Shown piece by piece: positions 49,942-62,191 of a DNA stretch of 64,000 bases. The notes under the pieces are model-generated. The model had not been told where the DNA came from and did no database searches. It saw only the letters and a program-made list of their open reading frames with translations. The DNA is from Cyanodermella asteris. Lineage: Eukaryota; Ascomycota; Lecanoromycetes; Ostropales; Stictidaceae. The stretch covers positions 1,107,150 through 1,171,149 of the forward strand of contig UYJD01000002.1 of NCBI GenBank assembly GCA_900618795.1. The letters are read 5' to 3'. The translations under genes and the position numbers were made by a program. Numbering within the stretch: the stretch's first letter is position 1; each line of letters opens with the position of its first letter.

Positions 49942-51333
49942 ATGGCGCCCTCGAGTGGGCACGTCTTGGTGCCGAAGGTACTCAACGCAATAAGGTGTGT
50001 AGACCGCCCGCCCTTCGATTCGAACGCGCCAATGTTGCAGCCTGGCTGACTTCCTTCCAGATACGCAGTTTCACGAACAGCGCAAGCAGTTCGCGCACGC
50101 CTTGCACAGGAGAACGCCGCTTCTCAACCTGTTGCGATTCCCCTTCGGGCACGCCAATCCATCCATCCGGCCGCGGCTCTCAGACAGGCTCGTGGCCAGC
50201 ACCGCAGCTTCACCACCAGCGTACGCAAGGCTATCGTCGACACCTACCCATCGCTCCGCAACACCGCGCCTCCTTCACGGGCATCGTTCCCAGTCTCTCG
50301 GACCAGCAAGCTCATTGGTCGCACTCCGAGTGCAGCAACGTTCGCCTCGACACTAAGACCCAACTTGACGGGCGGGGCTCTACCCAGGACGGCTGGCGGC
50401 TACGGCAATGTTGCGGGCAAACGCATGTTCAGTTCGGTGCCAGCTTCGCAGGCACAGGTTATCCACAACGTCAGCGCTGGAGTTCGAGCATTTTGGCTGG
50501 GTGGCCAGCGGGCACAATTCGATGGGGTCGACAGCGTTACTGGCGAGAAGCGCTTCGTTGCCGTGGGCACGAAACAGGAGAGCGCGACTCGCAAGATGAT
50601 GTCAGCTCGCTTCGGAAAGGAGGTTCGCGGGACGACCCTCGAATTCTGCGTCATCCCGGATCTTATGGCCTTTGGAAAGAGCAAGGACAATAGAGTAGTT
50701 GGACTTGAGGATGCTGTTGCGCCTCTGGCCATGGACTTTACCCGGAATCTGGGTGCACTGGCCGCAGTTCATCGGGAGCTCAAGAAGCTGTCAGGTCTTG
50801 GCAATGTACCCATCACCGAACCAAGACCAGGATGGCTGGCAGTCAGATTTCCCGGATGTGACGGCCGTACTGTGGAGAACCTCTGTGATGAGCTCGGCAT
50901 CTATCGAGGCATTGTCCGAGAAGATGATGCTTGGGCGGAAGAGCAAGCGCAGGATGTCAAAATGGCTCTCCTCTTCCCAACGGCTCCTAGTGACGCCGAT
51001 GAAGAAGCGGGCGACGCCTACTTTTACCCCACACGCACAACGTCTCCACCACGCAAGACAAGCCTGGAACACACATCTTACACCGCCGACGAAACCTTGT
51101 CTCCGCTGGAAAGTCTTCATGGCTCCATTTCGGCACCACAAAGCTTTGAGCATGTCAGTCCACCAAAATCGGACGTTTCGTGGCAGCCGAATCCCTGGGT
51201 CGATGAGATCAAGTCTGCGTCAGATCACGACGAGATTGTGCACGATTCGGGAGGAGCTCGTAAGTCACAGGGTGTGGCAGATATGAACAGCATTTACAGG
51301 TTTTTGGCCGAATGTGACGGACGATTAACCTGA
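49942..51333 (+). CDS. Conserved fungal protein sometimes labelled casein kinase II beta-2-like (2 exons)
   Basis: Exons 49942-49994 and 50061-51333 flank a 66-bp intron (donor GTGTGT, acceptor CCAG; join NAIR-YAVSRT), giving 441 residues. The first 150 residues are Arg/Ser/Ala-rich with few acidic residues, which resembles a mitochondrial targeting sequence. Next comes the block RPNLTGGALPRTAGGYG, then MFSSVPASQAQVIHNVSAGVRAFWLGGQRAQFDG, the most conserved part of the family in my memory. A second conserved block is VRFPGCDGRTVENLCDELGIYRGIV. The C-terminal third is Ser/Pro-rich and disordered. The label casein kinase II beta-2 circulates in fungal databases for such proteins, but I see none of the Cys-rich zinc region of a true CK2 beta subunit, so I do not endorse it. 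Function unknown. Confidence 0.85.
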
Positions 51334-53830
51334 GCAGCCTCGACGGCACGCATGGCTTTCCTATGTTGACCCCCAGCTCTTGGCTAAGATTGTGATATCA
51401 ATTTGATTCTGTTTGAATGTATTTCTGATTCAACCATCGTCTTCGTGATTTCGTTCGCTACACATGCGACTGGAACGCTAGATCTAGCACGTGTGCAATG
51501 TTTAGTCGATGCACTCTCCGGCATTTTGCGCTGACCCACGCCCTCGAAGCGAAACTTGTTAGGAGCTCGTCAATCGCAACTATGACCCAACTATTCGTGC
51601 ATCGAGAATCTTCACCCCTACACCGTTCCACTCTTCATTTTTCAACTGTGTCCCGACAATGGGGCCCGACTCTCGCGTACGCTACATACACTCACGCTAA
51701 ATGGAAGTCAAAGCACCCGCTCGATCGCCCCTCCCAAGATCGCGCCCCGAGTCCACTCCGATCCAAAAACGATATCCAAGTCCTGGATCCCGGCTTCTGC
51801 TTCGAAGAAGGAAAAAAAAAACTATGCGAACTCAATAATTCAAGCCACGCATGGACACGACAAGCAAGCTGAGATCTCGCTGCCCTTCCACGGCAGGAAC
51901 CCAACCTCAAACCTCGGCGACCGAGATTCTTCATGCAACGGCTCGGAGACTTTACACAAAGCCCCGGTAATGAGCGCGCAGCAAGAGGCAAGTACATGCA
52001 ACTGCACGACTCTGGGCCCCACCACGCTTGGACTTCAGGATGGATGTCTACGTGATGTTCGTTGGACGAGGTCGTGCAAGACGGGACCGTCGCGCGCTTG
52101 CTGCGCATTTGGGTTGAATCAAGCTTCGTCGCGAGCGAGACGTCGAGGGTTCGGCCGGGTCAGCGTCCGAGCGATGGGGAGCGGGATGCAATGTCTGAGC
52201 AAGATCTGAGCAAGATCTGAGCATGAGCCTGAGCAAGAACCGGATCAAGCAAACGCTTATACACAAGTTCAGACCTACCGTAATTTATAGTCTTTTCTTC
52301 TTTTATTTGCAGGACGTGTCTGTCGTCAAGCGGCTCCCCAAAGCCGCGCCCAACATACTCGTCCCGCAACTCGGAGCCCAATTCCAGGTAACTTTTCCCG
52401 CTTTTTTTTTTTCCCCTTTCAAGTCCAAAGAGTCCGTTGCTATGCATACCCCCGTCAAAAAATGAAGATTGCGCGCCGTGGTCGCATGCATATATGTCTG
52501 TGCATGCGTTTTCAATCTGGGCCTCCTCCCTCGGGCTGGTATTGTTGGATGTACAAGTGGGTCTGGCGACCGTGCGAGCGGCTGCGGCACGCTCTGCGCA
52601 CCGGCAACCGGGTGCAGATCCCGCACCACTTGGCCATTTCTGCCGGACAGAGCCTCGTGCGAAGCCTTCTTCGATTCGTGACTTTGAGCGCACAGGTCGG
52701 GGTGGGCAGAGGCTGATCTTGACGGTAGCGATGCTCAAAGAAGATGTTCAGCACTCCTGATGACGAGGTCGCGTCAGTCACGTGTGCGACGATGTTGGCT
52801 TTTCGCGGCTGCGCAGATCGTTGTAGATCATTAGCCGATCATGACGGGAGGAAAGAAATCCTCGCCTGTCATTTTCGGCCGTGAATACATACAGGTAAGC
52901 AGCGATATCTTCACTACAGTAGCTACATAGTACAAGGTGGTATTTAGATAACCATGTAGGCCGGCAGAGACTGCTTTCTGACTGCCTTGCGATCTACTTG
53001 ATCCTCGAACTCTACCAGCGAACCGTGACAAGTTTGACGTTGTTTCGAGAGCATACAAGCTAGGCTGCAATCGTAGAAAGCCCCGCCTCGATTGACTTTG
53101 ATATAGTTCAATTCTGTGCGCCGTGTATCATGACCAGCGTGTGCTTGGCCAACAAATTCGGCGCATTGGCCGTAAAGAGGGCTCGGGGGACCCAGTCATA
53201 AAATAATGTACAAATTCACGTAGTTCCATTCCCAAGCCGTCACAGCTCTCAAGTCGGTCGGGAGGCAACCGCACACGAGTCGCAAGCCTTCCACGCGGGA
53301 GGCCCACCCATGTGAAAACGAAGAATATTAAACCCCGTGGCCATCCATCAATCGATCAATCAATCAAAGAAAGAGGCGCCTCGGTGCAATAGCCGGGCGC
53401 CTTTCCATGTCCCCATGGACCGTGTGTCGTGTTCGTCGCATTTGTAAAAGCAATTTCGTAGATGTCAAAAGTATTGAAGCCAAACGCTAATGCTGGCTAG
53501 CCGTGGCAATGGGCGAAGTGAATAGTTTTCTTGTCAACTTGATGACAGCTGCTCCCAAAACCAAGTCCAAAATAACAGCAGAATATCAGATATTACATTA
53601 GACATGGTGTAATGTAGAATTCCAGAGTGTCAGCTCCAAAGTCTGGGTCGTTAAAGAGTAGAAGTAGAGTCGAAATGTGATTCTGTTATGAATTGAAGTA
53701 GCTCGTGCATGATAGGTGTCGTCTTGCTATGCGAGTCCGATGGTCGAATGTCCGGTCGTAATCCAGGCGATATGACGAAAAGCTTCAGTGGTGCGAATGA
53801 CAGAAATGAAAATGATCGCTGCACCATTCC
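51334..53830. other. intergenic between convergent genes, 2.5 kb
   Basis: No gene was recognised. A short direct repeat (GAGCAAGATCT units) lies at about 52196-52225. Frames of 80-190 codons exist on both strands, with shifted start codons and random-looking composition. Both flanking genes converge on this region. Confidence 0.5.
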
Positions 53831-55900
53831 TCAGGTTTTGTCAGCTTTGTTCTTCATATCTTCCCACAATGTGTTGTTGAATTGAATATCTGTTCCAGCA
53901 GTGTCGTGAAGTTTGACGCGGCCTGTCTTGACTTCAATCTCCAACTTGTCCACCTGAGCGTCCAACTTGACCTCAAGGGGTCGCGGCGCTGGTTGATGGT
54001 TTGCAAACACCCATGGCTGCTCCATGAGAAGCTGACTGCGGAGCGCGTGTTCGGCTTCGCTAGCAACGTGAGGATGAAACAGGAGCTGCTGAGGATATCC
54101 GGATTGGTGCGCTGCGGTAAATCCATACCTTTCAGGGTGACCAGGTTGAGACGGGACAATCATCGGCTGCATGATCTGATCCTGACTCTGATACATTGTC
54201 ATGGGGTTCATTTGAGCTTGCATGTGAGGCGGCATCTGAGGGAAGTTGCAGTTGGCGGGCGTGACGGGCATGCTTGGAATGCCGTGCTGTGGCGACAACT
54301 CGTGTGGGAACGTCGTCATATGTGCTGGCGCAGATTGGGGCACATTACTGGCCGGAGGCCAGCTCTGGCCATTGTACGACGCATGAGGGTGAGCGAAGCC
54401 GGAAGGGGTGGTTATAGGGGTGGTTATAGGTGTGGTTTGGAATGAGTTGCCTTGCAGGCTGCCGCTATGAAGACCGGGCGTAAAAGCAGCCGTCGAAGCA
54501 CTTGGTGGCACCATGTCTGATGAGTACTCGGGTATCTGGGCAGGTGGAGGAGGGGTCATCAGAGACGTGTGCGGATACAAGCCGGTGTTCATGGGCTGGG
54601 GTGTCACTTGGGACGACAGTGCGCTTGCTTCGCTGAAGCTGGCGACTCTGGGAGAGGCCCGGTTTGAGTTTTGACCAGATTTTGCGATGCGCGCGCCAAG
54701 TACGACATTGGATGACTTGTGTCTGCGCAAAGGCAGGTGCGGAGAGGTCGGTTTCCTCGTTGGTAGCTGAGCAACGGCGCTGCTCGAGGCAACGCGGTTC
54801 AGACCAAGGCCGAAGGGTCGTTGCGTGTTGATGCCATGCGGACCCGTCTGTTTCCGTCGCGCAGCTATGCTTGAATGATGAGGGTGAGGTGGTTTCTTGA
54901 ACCTTGTCGAGTCGAGAGCTGCTAAACTTTCGCCCGACCGAGATGGCTGCAGATGTACTTTCTCTATCTCGGTTGCTAGCTCAGCAGAAGGGCGTCGACT
55001 GTCCTGAGCATATCGTATAGCATGAGACATATCCTGTACATCCGCAAGGCTGTGCGGGCTTTGCGACTGGTCGGTAGTGTTTTGAGAGAAGCTGGGTTGC
55101 ATGTCTTCTGGTGGAGTGTCTTCGTTCTCCAAGCTGCTAAAAGCATCTGTAGTGTACTGCGGGGGCGACTGCAACATCTGCTCGGCTCGAGCATCGAGCT
55201 GGCTAACGTGACACGACTGGCTTGCATTATTGCCGTGCATTGCAAGTGGCTGTTTGACGACCAGAGCTTGGTCGCTGGGGCCGTATGGCATGTGGTCCCG
55301 CGAGTCACGGCGTAGTTGTTCTGCACAGTTACCCATTGCAGTAGCTTCCGAAGTGTGGTCATCGCTAGTAACATGTTGCATGGACATGCCGTTACGGGAA
55401 TCCGCTCCATCGGCCGAGAAGGTCGCATTCATGTTGTACGGCTCGCTGTCGAAATCACCCTGGTTGTCCGACATGAACATCTTCAACATTTCCCACTCCG
55501 GGCCCTGTATGAGGTTGGTCGGGAAAGCATCATAACCGTTTCCGGTGATCATGTCTGGTCCATACATCGAAGAATCCATGCCCGTGTCAAAGGCGAAAGC
55601 CCCATTGTGGAGGTCGCGAGTATGACTGGGATTCTCGTTGTGGTGGCTATAACGTCGGTCGATCGCTGGTGGTGAAAATGTTGCATGGTTATGATTATTG
55701 GAAGAATTGAGCTTTGGCTCTGGAGGCTCTGCGGATGAAGAAGATGATGTAGGCGTGCGGAGACCGTGTGATGGGTGTGAGGACATTACGTTGTGTTGGC
55801 CCGATGGTCGTGACAGGTCTGGCATATACCAACCAGCGTATCTATCCGTCTCGGTCGTTTTGAGGTCGGCATGAGCGGAGTGTGGAGGTATAACGTCCAT
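53831..55900 (-). CDS. Long disordered Ser/Gln/Pro-rich protein, possible regulator
   Basis: A 689-residue single-exon protein from ATG 55900 (MDVIPPHSAH); the frame is open 38 codons further upstream without an ATG, so a spliced upstream exon is possible. Nearly all of it is low-complexity: Ser, Pro, Gln, His, Met and Asn dominate. More ordered-looking blocks are NLIQGPEWEMLKMFMSD (about 165-180), a basic centre (RPFGLGLNRVASS, PLRRHKSSNVVLGARIAKSG) and a C-terminal block of about 50 residues (RPLEVKLDAQVDKLEIEVKTGRVKL). It contains no zinc finger, homeobox or other standard DNA-binding domain that I can see. The composition resembles activation-domain-rich fungal regulators, and the gene-poor 6.3 kb upstream would suit one. 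Both points are inference; I do not recognise the family. Confidence 0.7.
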   Translation of the reverse strand: MDVIPPHSAHADLKTTETDRYAGWYMPDLSRPSGQHNVMSSHPSHGLRTPTSSSSSAEPPEPKLNSSNNHNHATFSPPAIDRRYSHHNENPSHTRDLHNGAFAFDTGMDSSMYGPDMITGNGYDAFPTNLIQGPEWEMLKMFMSDNQGDFDSEPYNMNATFSADGADSRNGMSMQHVTSDDHTSEATAMGNCAEQLRRDSRDHMPYGPSDQALVVKQPLAMHGNNASQSCHVSQLDARAEQMLQSPPQYTTDAFSSLENEDTPPEDMQPSFSQNTTDQSQSPHSLADVQDMSHAIRYAQDSRRPSAELATEIEKVHLQPSRSGESLAALDSTRFKKPPHPHHSSIAARRKQTGPHGINTQRPFGLGLNRVASSSAVAQLPTRKPTSPHLPLRRHKSSNVVLGARIAKSGQNSNRASPRVASFSEASALSSQVTPQPMNTGLYPHTSLMTPPPPAQIPEYSSDMVPPSASTAAFTPGLHSGSLQGNSFQTTPITTPITTPSGFAHPHASYNGQSWPPASNVPQSAPAHMTTFPHELSPQHGIPSMPVTPANCNFPQMPPHMQAQMNPMTMYQSQDQIMQPMIVPSQPGHPERYGFTAAHQSGYPQQLLFHPHVASEAEHALRSQLLMEQPWVFANHQPAPRPLEVKLDAQVDKLEIEVKTGRVKLHDTAGTDIQFNNTLWEDMKNKADKT

Positions 55901-58900
55901 AATAGCAATCCGACGTTTCGTGCTCGAGTAAGGAAAGAAGCTGCTCGCTCTATATAACTGAGCAGATTCTGAGAAGCGGCGCAAAGATGTAGGCGAAGGG
56001 AGCTCCAAAGACAAAAGTAATGTTGGCGAGCGCTAGTGTCAGCCTCGCGAGGTTGAATTGAGCTGGTACCGGGGCCAGATGAGCGAAGGCTCGAAGGATA
56101 TATGATATGGGCGATGGCTGTATACCGGCGCAGAGTAGTGGAGATGCGATTAGGGAGATGCAGGCGATTGTTCGCGAGGGCGTAAACTTGGACGTCGCAA
56201 AGTGACGATGAGGGAAGCAGACGGCTGAATGAATGTCAATGAGGAGTATTAGTGGCTGAGGGTCGCAGGTCAACGAGCTCTGGGTAGGCGTCAGGAGTCG
56301 AAGCTGTAGTGCAAGATGGGCATGGTTGTCAGTTGTGCAATGTGGAAGGCTGAGCAAGCAGTCGGCGGGCGAATATGGAAAGCAAGAGGGCAACGAGGGT
56401 GAATGGGCATATGTCGAAGTCGAAAGGCGAGGGTGGAATTGACAAGGGAGCGTGCGAAGAGGAGTGGTGGATGTAATGGACTTGAATGTTTGGCTCTGGG
56501 GGGAGCAGAGACAGACGCGCGCAGGGCGGGCAGGTGCGACCCAGCAGCCGACTTGGAGCCATGCTTCCTGCGCGCAGCACCTCGAATCTGCGTTGCGAAT
56601 CAGCTCTGTCCGCTGCTCTCCGCACACACCTCCGCTAACCAAGCTGGTGCTCGGCCAGTAAAGGCACCCACCCGGTCCTAATCGACATTCGACGCCGGCT
56701 CTGGGACAGGGGCCGTCTTTTTCGGCCGCTGTTTTAACAGCTCGACTTTGACGGCCGTCGTGGGCTGGCAAAACGGCAAGAGCGATGGACCTGTCAACTC
56801 CAGGCGAGAGGAGAGGCTCAGAGGGCAGGCGCGACGCACGGCAAACACGAAGCCCCAGCTTCAGCTTCACATACGGCCAGTCTTCTCATCCGTCATTGTC
56901 TACAGTACAGCTACCTACCTAACCTATACATACAAAGTACAAACCCGCCCGACGGCTGACGGCCGCACACCACCGCCGTAACAGCGTGTCCTGGCCACCA
57001 TGCCAGGAGTACAGTACATACTCGTCGCCGCCCACCTGCATGACCCTGGCCAAAGCGTTTCTGTCTAATCAAACACCAGAGATCAACCATCCACCACGCA
57101 TTTGCCATGCGCCGCGGCTCATCTCCTTGCTGTACGTATGCTGAGCCCGCCATGCTGCTGACCATGATGATGCCGATACAGTACAGTAACAATCTCCAGT
57201 GCAGGACAGAGGTTGTCGATGCATGCTTTAGGCTAGCTGCTCCGCATCTCAGCCCAGCCGCGACAAACAATGCAGCAGCACGTTGTCGATGCTCCCGCTA
57301 CCGAGGGCAAGCTCCGCGACTATAGTGTGCTCCACCGTGACAATTTTCCCCCTTGCTGGCCAACCATCTTAGCAGCCTATGCGACAAGCTCCATGCCGCC
57401 ACCTTGAGCTCCACAGTGCGACGCTTCTTTACGCCTTCAACCTCCTCAATGTTCGCTTCGAACCGGTCGCACAACCGTCATCTCGTTCTCGTCAAGCGCC
57501 AAAGATCCCGCTCCGATGATCCATCTGCCCTCTGCAACGGTGCAACCACTCATCAGTCAGGACATCTATCGGATGCTACGTGGAGCAGAGCTGTATAGTC
57601 TTCCGGACCGGCGGCAGAGCACGAGGAAGATGACGATTTGACGATCCCTGACTTGGTGCTCTGCCGGCGTCTGGCACAGCAGGACTAGCATGCGAACTAG
57701 TATGCGAACCGTCAATAATCATCATCGGCTCTAGTGCACCATCTTCAACGGAAAGGTCAAAGTGTATAGGAGGACCACGTATTCCTCTCTGCACCACTGC
57801 CAGAGGACTTGATCACGTTCCGGACGTCTTCACCAAGCATTTGCCTCGCATTCATCGTACAGCAGCAGGCGCAAGATGCTCGGCCGGTGCGACCAAATGG
57901 CTGCAAGGGGCGATGCTGCGAGCTTAATATAATCTCTTCCCTGCAAATATGCCTGCAGAAGGATCTCTTCAGGCCTCTTGGGGCCACGAAGAAGACGAGA
58001 AGGCTTCTTCCTGCTTCGGCCACTTTTCGTTGCCGCCGCCCTGAACCAGAGGTTCGACTGAGACATCAATTCTACTATTGCAGGTGGACGTTGCAATCAT
58101 CACAACGATGCCACTCGCAGTGGGGTTCCGCAACAACGAGCCAAGCTCATTTGACGAACGGGACACGGCTATAATTCTCTAGTCCCAACGATGGTGTACG
58201 GATGCAGCCTTGACCACAACTCCACCAGGAGCTTGACGGCACGATCATTGGCGGTTCCTTCAGGTCAGGCAGGGGCAAAGCAAGATCCGGAGGCACATTG
58301 TTCTCTCAGCCCAATACTAACGCTGACGATGCAGACGACTGCCCAGCCGACGCGCGACGCTGGCGCATGGGCTTGACAGCAACCTGTTGCGACCCATGCA
58401 CCTGTTGTTTCCTGTCAGCATTACTGACGGGCGCAAGCAGGCCTTTTGTGTCCTGCTAGCCAATCGCGGGCAGCCCCATCGAATAAGCCCCGCTGCACAT
58501 GGCCCTCTATTTTCAACTTGACGGCAAAGTTTGCGCAGGGTGTTATTCGGTGCACGCGATAGACAGGACGATTCTGGGGACGGCAGATGCTATCACAGGC
58601 CAAACCAACGGATCAGGATGCAACCAATTTCCGCCTCGAGCCTTTCTGGAATCGAATGACGAGAGATGGAGCGTGGCCGAGCCGAAAAGGAGGAGAAGCA
58701 GAGAAAGTAGCAGCGGCCAGCAGGGACTCTTGACTCGCGCACAGCAGGGATGATGCCGGCTGGCTGGGAAGCTTTGGGGAGCTTCAGGGGCAGCACGCCG
58801 ACGGCTGATCTCATCAGCTCAAATCTCGGAAGGGCGTGGCCGAAGTTGGGGCCAGCGAGCTTTCGGCTTAGCTCGCTCCAGCCGCCGCTGATCCGGGAGA

Positions 58901-61900
58901 ACCGTAATCAAGCTTCCGCCGGCGACTCAGTACCAGGAGTCTCGGTTGCTGCTCCCCGCCATCGTCACCCGCCCTTATCACACAGCTATCGTTCTTTGTT
59001 CTGCTATTGTTCGTCTGCCGATACGACGGCAGAAATGACGCTCGTCCACTATGGGAAATCTGGAGTCCCGTTCTTCGCGCCACACCTGCACATGGTCCAG
59101 TCGTTTTTGAACCTGACTCGTCATTGTTACATCCTCTGCACGGCATCTTGCCGTATCCGCCTGCTAGCCTTCTTGGGATCCGCAGGCGGCGGGTACCAGA
59201 CTCGCCATAGTATGCTTGTTGCCGCTTTGCAGCTCCAGAGCCCACAGACTGTGGCGTCTGCCGTGCTCTCAGCATTATTGTTGTTGTGCTCCTGTACAAA
59301 TTTTGGTCGTCCCATATGGCGGCCCTCACCAGGGCGCTCTGCTGGCTTTTGCCGCATCTCAGCTTAGCTCATGGCGTCAGGACCTGCAGGCTGCAGACGG
59401 TCGCTTTGCTGTCACTGTAAGCTGCATGTTCGGCGGGAGGGTCAGCTGGTCCAGTTCCCCAGGCTGGCCAGTGGTTACCGTTGAGCGGACCACAGTTCAC
59501 AGACGAAAACTATCACAGAGATCCCCAACAGCCAAATCTTGCAACCGTGCCGGCCAACATCGCGGTTAGACTTTGACAACTCAACGACCTTCGCGGCTGC
59601 CTTTTGCTGGCTCAGGCCTCTCCAGCCCACAACTTCCCTGGGCCATCACAGCGCCCTCGTCCGTCATCGCGACCAGCGTGGCAGCGCTTCAGTTTGCGCG
59701 TGCGTGGCCTGGGACCAAGGTCTGTGGTCTGCAATCTATGTATGGGACGTATCTGCGGTAATTGGCCGCTGGACCCCCATGGTCTAGAGATGGCCATGGC
59801 AGGCGGCAGGCTGATTTCCGGCGTAATTGTCCAATGCTCATGAGAGAGAGGAAAGCAGCGGTCACTGACAGAGATGCGCAGTCGGTTTGGAGTTTTGGAT
59901 GCAAGCCCCAGCTCACTGCTATCACAATGAGCTGTGAACCGGTATCGGTGCGGCTATATGCAGGATGCTACTACTGCTACGGGGTCAAGCTTTCGAGGTC
60001 CATCTCCGATCCGCTTCGTGCGCGATCTGGCGAGAAGACCCACCTTCCTGCACTCTTCATCGGACTACTCATGGAGCACGGCAATCCACGAGTCCTGCGC
60101 ATCGTGTCTGGTCCTTTGCGCCAGCGAATCATGCTAGTCTGTGTCTGCGTTAGGGCAGCATAAATCAAAGCCACTCGGATGCTGTCTTCTCTCCGATGTA
60201 TGGCCAGGCTAGGCTGCTGCACGACTGCATCTTTGCCAGTATTTTTGATAGAAATGCCCCCTTTGGTGCGACCACTCTGACTCCGAAGCTGAGGCTTTTG
60301 GGCGTCTCGTGGTACACGAACTGCGTGTCAACTGTCCAACAATAGAGACGGCCCCTGTCATTGATGGGCAATGGATGAGGCGAAGTTGCGCCCGCGGCCA
60401 CCAGCAGAGCCGTAACGACAGCACTGTTGGCAATGATTGCTTGACGTGGCGTGATTGCCCGCACTTGCGTACAAAGAGTGCACTCCTTCAAATACTCATT
60501 GTCGGGCGTCGACTTTGGCATCTAACGTCTCTCCCGGCCATGGCTTGCCGTCGTAGTCGTCGTCGCCAGACGACCAGCAGTTTGCTTGTTCGACGCCTGC
60601 TGTGGCCTTATGCCTCCTTGGCTTTGGGCGAGACTAATGCTGTGTAACTCGAGTCCCAGCACTACGGTTTGTTTTTTTGTGCTACGAGCGTCAACACGAG
60701 TTTGCATCTTCCAGTGCCATGCTTTCCATCCTCCACCTGATCAACTGACGTCTTTTCTGCTACGAATACCTGTATCGTTGCCTGTACAAAACGATCGCGA
60801 CTATTGTCGGCTTTCTCTGTCCCTGCGGAGACAAGCGCGGGCCTTTTCTCCATGTCTCATAAGTCTCAGGCGGCAATTACCGCACTGGATTGGCTACCGA
60901 CTACTGCAAACATTTCCTCATTACCAAGCACTCGGTTTGACAGGAATGTACGATTCCAAATAACCTGCATCGTCGAATTGGTCATTGCCAAGATGCTAAG
61001 CAACATGCATACCGAGCGTGCTTCTTGCAGTCAAATTTGCTGCAGAATTTGACGAAGCGTGGTCAAAATTGCTGGTCGGGGTACTTCGTCTTCAGTGTAC
61101 CCCTGTGATCTGAACGCGGCTACTTCGAGTCCGTGTCTCGGATGCCTTTCTTCAGCGCCGGACCCCTCAGCTCGTCGCTCAGTCTAAGCCGTGGACGCCG
61201 ATGTCATTTTCAAGATAGCCAATTGAGTGGATAGCTGCAAGATTTGCCTCGCAAGGACAACTCGATATTTCGTTGTGACTGCCGATGAAGCACCCAGAGC
61301 CGCCTTGCTCAAAGCTTCGCGAGTGGCGATAGCTTCCGTGAGTGGCATTTTCGTCCTCCGGGCTTTCGTCACGCTTACCATCTCGTTCCCGTCGCCAGTT
61401 CCCCGGGTGCACCTCGAGTTTGACAATAACCATACATGGTCATAGTCCCGTCTTCGTGTAGTGCCAGCGGGGATCCAGTCTGCGGCTCGGTTGCCGGAAT
61501 AGCATCTAGCTCCGTATGCACAGCATCAATCTCACACGGCGGATAGGAGCTGGACGGTACGTGCTCAGAAAGCCAGCTGCAGGACCACCGGCGCTGCGTG
61601 CCTTTTGGCGGTAGGTGCGGCTTGCCGCATGGTCAGACTCGCGCGTTTGCAGACCCATGGACTGTGCTTCTGGATTTTGACTCGTCCATCCCCCCCTGGC
61701 TTCGATCGTGGGTTCTGAGCGGTCAGGAGTCGAGCTTGTCCGGCGTGAGGTGCTCTGTCGCCCACGTGAGAAAATTTTGCAGAGTGAGAGGACTCTCTCG
61801 CATACAGACCGCCTTACGCAAGCGGCGGGTCTTCGAAGAGTGATGCTATCAGAGACTGGTGCGCGAGCGGTGATGCGGTAAGGGCGTGATACAGCCAGCT

Positions 61901-62191
61901 GACCTGCAAGGAACACGCAGAGAAGCATGTGGCATAAAGGGATGGTTCAATTGAGGGGCCTAGGATGCTGACTTGCTGCACCTGAAAGGCCGACCACAGA
62001 TTGTCTGCGCATACACAATACTCTAGCCAGGGTATGTATTTCCGGCACCATGATCAGAAAGTCTGATACTATCACTGAGACCAAGCACATCCTTCTCTCA
62101 TCTTAATCTGGGGCAATCCGCAAGATCACTTTCTACCAGCTCTATGTTTTCCACCCTGCATGCTCATCTTTAATGCCGCCCTTCATCTCTC
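55901..62191. other. Gene-poor region of about 6.3 kb
   Basis: No gene was recognised on either strand. The first kilobase (to about 56900) is CT-rich on the minus strand, consistent with a promoter and leader of the disordered-protein gene; a 306-codon minus-strand frame with a GTG start is probably a by-product of this. The remaining part has many frames of 60-205 codons overlapping on both strands, with no ordered motif. I found no tRNA, 5S rRNA or transposon ends. It could hold a non-coding RNA, a long leader or distal regulatory sequence. Confidence 0.55.

Noticed and set aside
54406-54440. Short direct repeat GGGGTGGTTATA
   Set aside because: It lies inside the coding sequence of the disordered protein and encodes a Thr-Thr-Pro-Ile repeat, so it is explained by low-complexity protein sequence.
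55950-56870. A 306-codon minus-strand open frame upstream of the disordered-protein gene
   Set aside because: It has a GTG start, no recognisable motif, and a CT-rich composition typical of leaders. It overlaps the start of the 53831-55900 gene. I treat it as chance openness of a pyrimidine-rich promoter.
58750-59367. A 205-codon plus-strand frame in the gene-poor region
   Set aside because: It starts with an ATG but is Ser/Leu/Cys-rich without order, overlaps a 153-codon minus-strand frame, and shows no conserved motif or plausible introns.
60165-60521. A 118-codon minus-strand ATG frame with a hydrophobic patch
   Set aside because: The hydrophobic stretch is short, no family is recognised, and it overlaps competing plus-strand frames. 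Too weak to call.
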